From Spirochaetaceae bacterium (lineage in GTDB: Bacteria > Spirochaetota > Spirochaetia > Treponematales > Breznakiellaceae), in NCBI GenBank assembly GCA_031255315.1, contig JAIRSS010000263.1, positions 1 through 8,198 of the forward strand: 8,198 bases of DNA, written 5' to 3'. The notes below the pieces were generated by a model that worked only from the letters and a program-made list of their open reading frames with translations, made no database searches and had not been told where the DNA came from. Shown here in pieces: positions 1 to 5,322 of this stretch (positions within the stretch are counted from its first letter, which is position 1; every line of letters starts with the position of its first letter). The position numbers were made by a program, and so were the translations under genes.

Positions 1-65
1 CTTCCCAGCATATTTACGTTTTCATCCACGATACGGAAATTTTTAAGAACGATGATCCGCCCCAT
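1..65 (-). CDS. N-terminal fragment of an unidentified protein, possibly amidohydrolase-like
   Basis: An ATG (complement of 63-65) opens a frame that stays open to the window edge, giving 21 codons that begin MGRIIVLKNFRIVDENVN. A good ribosome binding site, GGGAGG, lies 5 nt upstream, and this is the main reason to believe the start. The pattern of a short hydrophobic strand followed by 'KNFRIVDE' resembles the opening strand of dihydroorotase/amidohydrolase-fold proteins ('..LLIKNGRIIDP..'). Twenty-one residues are too few to assign a family, so the product is a guess. No strong promoter is visible; TTGAGG then TATTAC on the minus strand near 116-85 is a weak candidate. Confidence 0.55.
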   Translation of the reverse strand, partial: MGRIIVLKNFRIVDENVNMLG

Positions 66-494
66 AGGAACCTCCCGGTAATTTTAAGTAATAGAGTCCG
101 TTCCAAAACCCTCAATGATGACAAACAACAACGCCGTAACGCCCTCCGGATCGCCACCACATGCGGAACCCGCAAGGTTTTGGGCTATTGGAACAGGTAT
201 AATTATAGCCGTTCGGCGCAAAAAAGTCATGGGGGTCACGAGAAAAGCGAGTATGCTCCAGGCGCCTCAGGGAAGCAGCCACAGACGGCTTGAGGAAGCA
301 AATGACTGGTCCGGGTTTTATGCGACTACAATTGTGTCGTACGCTGCTTACTTTTCAAATCTTGTCAGAAGCTGGGTATTTACCTTTTATACCCTGCCGA
401 CCACCATGTTTACCCCCAAGTCTTCAATTATGGATGTAAGGATTGCCGGGCGGGTGGGAAAAGAGATGGGCAGGTTTGATAACCGCATGGCCGC
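66..494. other. Stretch without a supportable gene
   Basis: A plus-strand frame is open from 115 to 555, but its translation is low in recognisable motifs, has no ribosome binding site before its ATG, and matches no family I know. The other frames are broken by stops. The stretch may be decayed upstream sequence of the surface-protein piece that becomes readable at 495, or simply intergenic DNA. I see no RNA gene or clear terminator in it. Confidence 0.4.
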
Positions 495-611
495 TATTTA
501 CCCGACAACGCCTATGCCGGTGGTATCACCCTGGCTCCGGGTGTATACTCCATGACGATCAGCTATTATAACGGAGCCAATCTGGTACATTCTGAACGCC
601 ATGAAAATGTC
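495..611 (+). pseudogene. Fragment of a probable surface/secreted beta-sandwich protein
   Basis: In this frame the translation contains ITLAPGVYSMTISYYNGAN and then 'LVHSERHENV'. The 'LAPGxYxxTixYxxG...' pattern is typical of Ig-like or carbohydrate-binding-type beta-sandwich domains in secreted bacterial proteins, including treponemal lipoproteins. Two stop codons at 477-482 close the frame upstream, and no start codon with a ribosome binding site precedes it, so it is a remnant. The recognisable part ends at about 611, exactly where a GTAACCGTTCAC motif that looks like an IS66-type terminus begins. That suggests the gene was disrupted by the insertion sequence. The identification rests on pattern memory only. 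Confidence 0.3.
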
Positions 612-626
612 GTAACCGTTCACAGG

Positions 627-937
627 TCAAGTGGACATACTTAAGAGAGAAGGGTGTGGTTCCATACCGAAATACGTGGACAAGCAGCTTTTCAAATAAT
701 CCATCACCGAAACATTCTGTAATCCACACGTCGTATATGCCGTCCAGAAGCGCTCATGCCATTCATTGCCCGGCTGTCCCGCAGCTCCCCTGCGTTACCG
801 AATGATCCAGTGCACTGCCGTATCGCCAGTTCCGCAGGATTATTCGTCGCCTCTGTCCCTGCTTCTATAAACCGGAAATATTCATCCTCCCATTCCCTCA
901 TCCTCTTCGCTATCAACTGTGCTTCTTTCTGTTCAGC
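627..937 (-). pseudogene. IS66-family transposase, C-terminal remnant, frameshifted
   Basis: Reading from 937 downward, the minus strand gives 'EAQLIAKRMREWEDEYFRFI' and then 'TNNPAELAIRQ' (about 814-850). The NNPAE motif with its acidic Glu is the hallmark of the IS66 catalytic domain C-terminus. After this the homologous reading changes frame at least twice (between about 810 and 775). It resumes as GNEWHERFWTAYTTCGLQ and 'VMDYLKSCLSTYFG', which match the usual tail of this transposase group, and ends at a TGA (complement of 627-629). An additional in-frame TGA lies just upstream of EAQ. A full transposase is around 500 residues; only about 100 remain. Decay is clear and function is excluded. 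Confidence 0.7.
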
Positions 938-1414
938 TCAAAATTGTATCACGCCGGTCTGCCTCAGTTAAAACGTTCCACCTTTTGCGACGACATGGGG
1001 AAACGGAACTGCCATGTTTTTGAAGATGTGTTTCACACCGTTGTGGATAAAGTACAGATGATAGCGGGGAAAACAAAGAAACTTTTTAAGAACCCCCTGC
1101 GCATTATTGGCGCATCGGTTATTTCGTTGCGCCTTGCGGCCCACGACTGGGCATCCTATGGCATGGCCAAAGGGGTGGTTAAACTCCATCTTGGCCTGGA
1201 CAGGGGCAGCCGTATGACCTATGACGCATATCTGACTACCAGGGAGGCGCATGACATTCACGGCGTGGCCGAACCGTGCGGCGAGGGAGGGGTTATCTAT
1301 GTGCTTGTCTATGGGTATGTTTAGTATAAATCATTATATAATATAGACTTACAAGGGTCAACTTTTGTGACCCGTATGAAGAGCAAGGGGGCGTACAAAC
1401 GGATAAAGAACATC
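938..1414 (+). pseudogene. IS4-family transposase (DDE_Tnp_1 type), internal remnant with lost catalytic residues
   Basis: The plus strand reads KLYHAGLPQLKRSTFCDDM, 'KRNCHVFEDVFHTVVDK', 'KKLFKNPLRIIGASVISL', 'DWASYGMAKGVVKLHLGLD', 'YDAYLTTREAHDIHG' and 'GEGGVIYVLVYGYV', then a TAG at 1322-1324. The same frame continues past the stop as 'YKSLYNIDLQGSTFVTRMKS' and 'GAYKRIKN' (to 1414). Order and spacing match the IS4 family that carries a DUF4372-type N-terminus, which is missing here. In relatives the motifs read RIIDASVISL and 'VMDRGYVDYK'. Here the first catalytic Asp is Gly, the second is Val, and the Asp after GYV has become the TAG. The C-terminal part with the catalytic Glu is absent. 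This is a dead, internally deleted copy. Confidence 0.75.
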
Positions 1415-1458
1415 TCATTTATTACAATAAGTCCAGTACATTACCAAAAATATTGATT

Positions 1459-1609
1459 CCCAGCAGCCTGTTGCACTTGTTGGTTTTTTGCGTCACTTTG
1501 TGCCGCAAAACCACAGTTTATGGGACGCTTTGGCAGTTTGCATGGTAAAAAATCGCCTGTAAGTCGATTTTTGGGGGATTTCATGCACGAAGCGCAACAA
1601 ACTGCTGGC
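1459..1609. repeat. Nested inverted repeats
   Basis: The outer arms are 1459-1477 (cccagcagcctgttgcact) and 1591-1609 (agcgcaacaaactgctggc). They pair at 15 of 19 positions, mismatched at the outermost pair, two central positions and one near the inner end. Inside them, TGGTTTTTTGCG (1481-1492) pairs with CGCAAAACCA (1504-1513), allowing two extra Ts. Separately, AAAAATCG (1548-1555) pairs perfectly with CGATTTTT (1565-1572). Three nested or adjacent stems in 151 bp suggest a small mobile repeat (MITE- or REP-like) or a structured RNA. Which of these it is cannot be told from one copy. Confidence 0.5.
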
Positions 1610-1763
1610 GACTATGGAACCGGTGAAGAGATGAAAGAGGTCCTTGACACGTATGAGGAGTGAGGAAGGCGTTGCCGAAGGGATATGGGGTATGAGCCTG
1701 TGCGGTTATTATTTGGCGCAATCGTATCCTCATCCATCCTGACCTTATTCCCGGATAAATTCT

Positions 1764-1815
1764 AACGGTCGAACCGTTCCAGTCCCCCGGCAAAGCCGGG
1801 AGTTTACCTTTTTTC
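1764..1815 (+). terminator. Tandem hairpins followed by a T-run, terminator-like
   Basis: AACGGT-CGA-ACCGTT (1764-1778) is a perfect 6-bp stem. It is followed by CCCGGC-AAA-GCCGGG (1786-1800), another perfect 6-bp stem, and then AGTTTACCTTTTTT (1801-1814). The T-run starts 8 nt after the GC-rich stem, farther than in a textbook intrinsic terminator. No intact plus-strand gene ends just upstream, so it may be left over from a lost gene or the end of a mobile element. Confidence 0.35.
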
Positions 1816-2026
1816 ATTAACTCAAGCTGCCTGCCTATTGAAACAAGGCAAAAATTGTAGCAGAATATCATTGACGAACCGGAACATAGGAAGACCTCCA
1901 GTTGTGTCGTTCAATGTGTTTTAGAGATTTCATCGTAACGTAAGTGGTGAGGATTTTCTATCGGTTCATCTTTTTAGCTTAAGAACTTGCGGCTCATGAG
2001 TGATATTAAACCAGAGGAGTTTATTT

Positions 2027-2560
2027 ATGGAAAGACATTTCAATCTTGATATGTATATCAGAAAAGTTCCCGATTTTCCCAAGCCAGGGATACTTTTTTA
2101 CGATATAACCAGCATTCTAATTCAGCCCGAAGCCTTCGGTTACTGTATAGATTTTATGGTAGAAACCTACAAGGACCTCCAAATTGACGCTATAGCCGCT
2201 ATTGAAGCACGGGGGTTCCTTTTTGCGGCCCCCTTTGCGGTGCGCAGAGGCATTCCCCTCATCCTTATACGGAAGAAAGGTAAACTCCCCGGAAAGAAGC
2301 TGACTAAAATCTATGATCTGGAGTATGCCCAGGCCGAAATCGAAATCCACCCCGATGATGTTCCTCAGGGTAAAGAGGTTCTTCTCCTCGATGATCTTAT
2401 TGCAACCGGCGGCACCCTCCAGGCGGCTCGGGAACTCATCAGTGCATCAGGCGGGAATGTAACGAATATTTTCGGGATAGTGGGTCTTCCCTTCCTGAAC
2501 TTCAGAAAAACCTTGGGAGATATAGATATCAAGACCATCATAGAATATGATTCGGAATAA
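2027..2560 (+). CDS. apt: Adenine phosphoribosyltransferase
   Basis: This is a cytoplasmic purine-salvage enzyme joining adenine and PRPP to give AMP and pyrophosphate. It is 177 residues, normal for the family (about 170-180). It opens with the Apt N-terminal signature DFPKPGILFYDITSIL (residues 16-31). 'EARGFLFAAPFA' (60-71) and 'RKKGKLPGK' (82-90) are the conserved core and flexible-loop segments, 'YDLEYAQAEIEIHPDD' (96-111) is the family-typical stretch, and 'VLLLDDLIATGGTL' (118-131) is the PRPP-binding motif with both Asp residues intact. The ATG at 2027 is chosen because GAGGAG (2014-2019) sits 7 nt upstream; an in-frame GTG at 2000 would extend it by nine residues but lacks such a site. 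No truncation is seen. It stands alone, with decayed DNA upstream and an antitoxin remnant 50 bp downstream. Confidence 0.95.
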   Translation: MERHFNLDMYIRKVPDFPKPGILFYDITSILIQPEAFGYCIDFMVETYKDLQIDAIAAIEARGFLFAAPFAVRRGIPLILIRKKGKLPGKKLTKIYDLEYAQAEIEIHPDDVPQGKEVLLLDDLIATGGTLQAARELISASGGNVTNIFGIVGLPFLNFRKTLGDIDIKTIIEYDSE

Positions 2561-2610
2561 ATTTTTCTTATACCTGTTGAGGCGCTTCTGATGAGGATGC
2601 ATAGGATAAA

Positions 2611-2775
2611 ATGTCTGTCTTGAGCGCCCCACAAGTAAAAGAGAAGCTGGATACGGTTCTGGACGAAGCACAAGATACATTTGAACCGGTAATTATTGCC
2701 GGTAAGAATTCGTCGGCGGTACAGGTGGTTTTCATGCGGACGGGAACCGCGGATTGCGCGGATAAAACGGGATGA
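2611..2775 (+). pseudogene. Truncated Phd/YefM-family antitoxin
   Basis: A 54-codon frame starts MSVLSAPQVKEKLDTVLDEA and continues 'FEPVIIAGKNSSAVQVV'. This matches the N-terminal half of Phd/YefM (prevent-host-death) antitoxins: an AxxVKxKL helix, then 'PVIITGKxxxAVxV', the strand pair that forms the DNA-binding dimer. Intact members run to about 80-90 residues and continue with an 'EEDWxxIxETLYLL'-type helix and a toxin-neutralising C-terminus. Here homology stops near 2730. The last 10-11 codons run into the palindrome that starts at 2744 and end at a TGA inside it. No toxin gene is visible nearby. A weak AGGA (2603-2606) precedes the ATG. It is probably a dead remnant, but a short repressor-like peptide cannot be excluded. 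Confidence 0.55.
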
Positions 2776-2827
2776 ACACGGATGGCTGTCCGCGATAATC
2801 CGCGCCTATCCGTGTCATTCGCGGTTC
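2744..2827. repeat. 84-bp imperfect palindrome of CGCGGAT-like units
   Basis: The left arm begins GAACCGCGGATTGCGCGGAT. The complement of the right arm begins GAACCGCGAATGACACGGAT, and the similarity continues toward the centre near 2785. Each arm also repeats a short CGCGGAT/CACGGAT unit at roughly 8-17-bp spacing. Dispersed intergenic palindromes built from CCGCGGAT-like units occur in many environmental bacterial genomes (from memory), which suggests a repetitive element. It lies exactly where the antitoxin reading frame loses homology. Confidence 0.65.
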
Positions 2828-2833
2828 TTTTTT
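2744..2833 (+). terminator. Probable intrinsic terminator after apt and the antitoxin remnant
   Basis: The 2744-2827 palindrome can fold into a long GC-rich hairpin. Its right arm is followed at once by TTCTTTTTT (2826-2834), the layout of a rho-independent terminator for the plus strand. It sits between the plus-strand apt region and the convergent minus-strand lipoprotein gene ending at 2918. The minus-strand exit of the hairpin has no T-run, so termination there is less likely. Confidence 0.5.
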
Positions 2834-2917
2834 GGATTCGATACGTTCTATGAGGACAATGGCAGGAAAGCCGGGAACTGCCGCAAGGAAGTTTGCCCAA
2901 ACTCACGGCGAAAGGAT

Positions 2918-3859
2918 TCACTTCGTGTACGGCCCCGTCCATACTCCGTTGTTATACGTGTAAACCCCGGCCTTAGCGCCGGAAGCCTGATACTTCGCGC
3001 GGAACGAGGCGCCGTGGATTCCCATAGACGTATCACCCGCCAGAAAAACAGCGCCGCCGATAGTTACAGCCAGCGCTTCATTCCCGGAGAATGCGCCCTC
3101 TCCCACAAATTTTGTCCCCGCCGGAAGGGAAAGAACCTTCAGATAATTGCCGTCAAAGGCGTAATCGTCTATACGCTCAAGACCGCTTCCCAAGGTGAGC
3201 GTTTCAAGGGAAGCATCCTGGAAAGCCAATTTGCCGATAGTTTTTACCGTATCCGGAATGACGATATCCTTTATATACGTCTTGGCAAACGCCTTGTTTC
3301 CAATAGCCTTTAATTGGGAAGGCAGCGTTATGTTGTCTATATAAAGGTTGGAGAAGACTCCCTCTCCAATAGCCGTAACCGTCTTGCCGTCCAGGGTATC
3401 GGGGAGAACGAGCGCCGGACTATATCGGTCATAGGGGAAGTACTGGGTAATGATCACCCCGCCGGTATCAGGATGATCGGCGTATTTATAGAAAGTATAG
3501 TCCGCCTCGTCCTGCCACCACGCGTAAAGCCAGACATCCCCGTACCCAATACCTATCATTTCCCCCGGCTGAAGGGGATTGCCGTTTCCGGACTGCCGCC
3601 AGCCCAAGAACTTCAGGTCCCCTTTTTTTAAGCTCTCAGGTCTTTCAAGAACGATTGCCGTGTCTCCGGGGAAATACACCTGTGAATCCACCGGAGGGAA
3701 CCCCGCCGTATGATTATTCCCTTCATAATAAACATGATACACATCATAAATCGGGCAGCTTAAAAGCACGGGCAACAGCAACATCAGCCCTATACCGGGC
3801 CAGAATACGCCGGCGGACTGAACCGTGAACCATACTCCCTGGAGCATCCGTTTTCTCAT
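2918..3859 (-). CDS. BspA-like leucine-rich-repeat lipoprotein
   Basis: This is a predicted membrane-anchored surface lipoprotein of 313 residues. The N-terminus has basic residues (MRKR) and then a hydrophobic stretch ending in the lipobox LLSC, with the lipidated Cys at residue 35. Residues about 41-116 ('YYEGNN...FPPVDSQVYFPGD', 'LKFLGWRQSGNG', 'WLYAWW') resemble the Listeria-Bacteroides/InlB-type repeat domain. Residues about 130-285 are BspA-type LRR_5 repeats, seen in 'TAIGEGVFSN', 'LKAIGNKAFAKTYIKDIVIP', 'KTIGKLAFQDASLETLTLGS' and 'DYAFDGNYLKVLSLP'. The tail AGVYTYNNGVWTGPYTK is typical of treponemal members. Such proteins bind host or community surfaces in characterised species; the ligand here is unknown. 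GAGGAGG lies 10 nt before the chosen ATG; an internal ATG at codon 5 is possible. The gene follows the dehydrogenase by 49 bp on the same strand, so co-transcription is plausible. Confidence 0.88.
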   Translation of the reverse strand: MRKRMLQGVWFTVQSAGVFWPGIGLMLLLPVLLSCPIYDVYHVYYEGNNHTAGFPPVDSQVYFPGDTAIVLERPESLKKGDLKFLGWRQSGNGNPLQPGEMIGIGYGDVWLYAWWQDEADYTFYKYADHPDTGGVIITQYFPYDRYSPALVLPDTLDGKTVTAIGEGVFSNLYIDNITLPSQLKAIGNKAFAKTYIKDIVIPDTVKTIGKLAFQDASLETLTLGSGLERIDDYAFDGNYLKVLSLPAGTKFVGEGAFSGNEALAVTIGGAVFLAGDTSMGIHGASFRAKYQASGAKAGVYTYNNGVWTGPYTK

Positions 3860-3908
3860 TGTACCACTTCCTCCTCGCGATAAAGCCTGTTCCGCCTATC
3901 AATGCATC

Positions 3909-5027
3909 TCACCCGCATAAGGATTGGGTTAAGATCTCACGCAAATCCGCCTTGTCAGGTTTAATGACGCCGTTGGCGATATGTTTGGCATGAACCGCCC
4001 GTTCCGCGTAGTCTTCGATTTCTGCGGCGGTACATCGTTCCCGAACCCCCAGAAGCTCATCAATGGCCGCGTCGAATTCATCAAGACTTTCCATGCCTAA
4101 GGCGCCGAGTATCCCGCCGACCCGGTTCTCGCCGGCGGCTTTCTCCTTCTTTTGAACAAACCGGAGATATGCGCCGAGCAGGAGGGCGTTCGCCCTGCCA
4201 TGATCCACATTCTTGAAATAGGTGAGAAAATAACCCATCGCGTGAACCGCAAGCGTTCCCGTATTGGCGATAACCATGCCGTCCAAAGCCGCGGAAAACA
4301 GCAGTTTCTCCCGGACCGCCGGATCTTCAAGGCCGCCGGTTTTAAGGGCGGGAAGGCATTCGGCAAAGGCCCTGACGCCGCGTTTCGCCGCGGCGCTGGT
4401 AAAGAACGAAGCGCGTACCCCCAAGATGCCTTCTACCGCGTGGGAGAGCGCGTCTAAAGCGGTGTTGATCAGGGTATTCCTGCTTAAAGTCAACAGATAC
4501 CGGGCGTCCAGAAAAGCGATGCGGGGAAACAGCGCGGGGGATGAAAGGGAGGATTTCGATTGAACCGCGTCGTTGGTGAGAACGGCGTACTGGGTTACCT
4601 CCGATCCTGTCCCGGCGGTAGTTGGGACGGCGATCACCGGCAGGGCTTTATCAAAGGGCGTGGTAAACAGGCTGCCGGCGGATACCGGATTCACCGCGAC
4701 AGCCGCCGCCGCCTTGCCCAAGTCCATAGGAGAGCCGCCCCCCACGGCTATGACAAAATCGCACGCCTCCCGCCGGGCCGCGTCGGCGGCGTCGAAAGCG
4801 CAGGCCGGCGCCGGATTCGCCACGACCTGATCAAAAAGCGTATACCCCTGGCCATTGGCTTCCAGCGCCTGTACCACATCGCCGCCGGCTCCGCTCTTTT
4901 TGGCCGACGTCCGCCCGGTAACAATCAACGCTTTCTTCCCCAAATTTTTAAAAAGCGAACGGTTCTCAACGATACAGTTTTCACCCCCCACGATCTTCGT
5001 GGGCATGTAATAATTCGTCATGCTCAT
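3909..5027 (-). CDS. Iron-containing (group III) alcohol dehydrogenase
   Basis: This is a cytoplasmic NAD(P)-dependent oxidoreductase of 372 residues that interconverts alcohols and aldehydes; the family is usually 370-390 long. The N-terminal dinucleotide-binding half shows KKALIVTGRT (31-40), GGGSPMD (96-102) and PTTAGTGSEVTQ (135-146). The helical half carries all four expected metal ligands: D192 and H196 in 'NTALDALSHAVEG', H262 in 'VHAMGY', and H276 in 'VDHGRANALLLG'. It therefore looks catalytically intact. The substrate is not readable from sequence; butanol-, 1,3-propanediol- and lactaldehyde-type enzymes share these motifs. In a fermentative spirochaete an ethanol or NADH-disposal role is a reasonable inference. 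The ATG at 5025-5027 is used; AGGAGGAG (5046-5039) lies 11 nt upstream. A second in-frame ATG two codons later is possible but farther from that site. Confidence 0.93.
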   Translation of the reverse strand: MSMTNYYMPTKIVGGENCIVENRSLFKNLGKKALIVTGRTSAKKSGAGGDVVQALEANGQGYTLFDQVVANPAPACAFDAADAARREACDFVIAVGGGSPMDLGKAAAAVAVNPVSAGSLFTTPFDKALPVIAVPTTAGTGSEVTQYAVLTNDAVQSKSSLSSPALFPRIAFLDARYLLTLSRNTLINTALDALSHAVEGILGVRASFFTSAAAKRGVRAFAECLPALKTGGLEDPAVREKLLFSAALDGMVIANTGTLAVHAMGYFLTYFKNVDHGRANALLLGAYLRFVQKKEKAAGENRVGGILGALGMESLDEFDAAIDELLGVRERCTAAEIEDYAERAVHAKHIANGVIKPDKADLREILTQSLCG

Positions 5028-5322
5028 CTTGCTTCATACTCCTCCTGTAACGCGCTCCATCATAACGCGGGGCCGAACAACGCAGCGTATTGTGTTGTAA
5101 ATATACTCGATCCTCCCGGGGTTGGCAAATGTATTCAGAGCGGCGGCCCGCGCCGGGTGAAACAGGCCCGGCCGTCATTGGCCGGGCGGGTATTGGCCCT
5201 GGGGGAACCGCGGGAAATCCGCACCGCCATGAAGACGCGGGGTTTCAGCCGGATGCGGGGCATCCGCTGCCGGATGACGGTGCGCTAAACGAGTGCGGTT
5301 TTGGAACAGCCTCAATTAGGTC
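5028..5322. other. 295-bp intergenic region with GC-rich hairpins
   Basis: This lies between the stop of the giant LRR gene and the dehydrogenase start. It contains GCCCGGCC-GTCATT-GGCCGGGC (5166-5187), a perfect 8-bp stem with a 6-nt loop, and CGGATGC-GGG-GCATCCG (5250-5266), a perfect 7-bp stem with a 3-nt loop. Neither has a downstream T-run on the minus strand, so neither is a classical intrinsic terminator. They may slow or separate transcription between the two genes. The ribosome binding site of the dehydrogenase is at 5039-5046. Plus-strand frames cross this region, but I recognise nothing in them. Confidence 0.5.

Larger units (their letters stand above)
612..1454. mobile_element. 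Composite scar of two decayed insertion sequences (IS66-type and IS4-type)
   Basis: The left half (about 612-937) reads on the minus strand as the end of an IS66-family transposase. The right half (about 938-1454) reads on the plus strand as the middle of an IS4-family transposase. The two pieces abut near 937, each missing its N-terminal part. The left border starts GTAACCGTTCAC, in keeping with IS66-family ends that begin GTAA (family knowledge from memory). I could not find the matching right terminus or target duplications. Both transposase genes are broken, so the element cannot move by itself. Confidence 0.6.
1455..1999. other. Repeat-rich stretch with no firm gene, upstream of apt
   Basis: This 545-bp stretch holds an inverted-repeat cluster (1459-1609) and a pair of short hairpins (1764-1800). 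It also holds a possible 47-codon plus-strand ORF at 1520-1663 (begins MGRFGSLHGKKS, ends EEMKEVLDTYEE). That ORF lacks a ribosome binding site at its first ATG, though an internal ATG at 1583 follows GGGGGA closely. I do not recognise it. A 96-codon minus-strand frame across 1581-1871 shows no family features. I see no convincing sigma-70 promoter for apt in the last 130 bp. Confidence 0.4.

Noticed and set aside
115..555. A 146-codon plus-strand open frame
   Set aside because: There is no ribosome binding site, no recognisable domain, and it overlaps in another frame a segment with better protein-like features (495-611).
1634..1660. TTGACA in 'ccttgacacgtatgagg' as a -35 box
   Set aside because: No acceptable -10 hexamer lies 16-18 bp downstream, and no gene start follows it.
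1581..1871. A 96-codon minus-strand open frame
   Set aside because: It has no family features and crosses the hairpin pair and one arm of the inverted repeat; it is more likely chance.
2696..3313. A 205-codon plus-strand open frame
   Set aside because: It begins in the antitoxin remnant and palindrome and runs antisense to the lipoprotein gene; its Arg/Ser-rich composition is typical of a shadow frame.
4981..5037. An 18-codon minus-strand ORF (MKQDEHDELL...) overlapping the dehydrogenase start
   Set aside because: Its ATG lies only 1-3 nt after AGGAGGAG, too close for initiation, and the dehydrogenase ATG 10 nt later has a workable distance. The peptide resembles nothing.
4560..5288. A 242-codon plus-strand open frame over the dehydrogenase and intergenic region
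   Set aside because: It is antisense to a clear enzyme gene. The tail over 5190-5288 looked briefly protein-like (GEPREIRTAMKTRGFSRM) but I could not tie it to any family.
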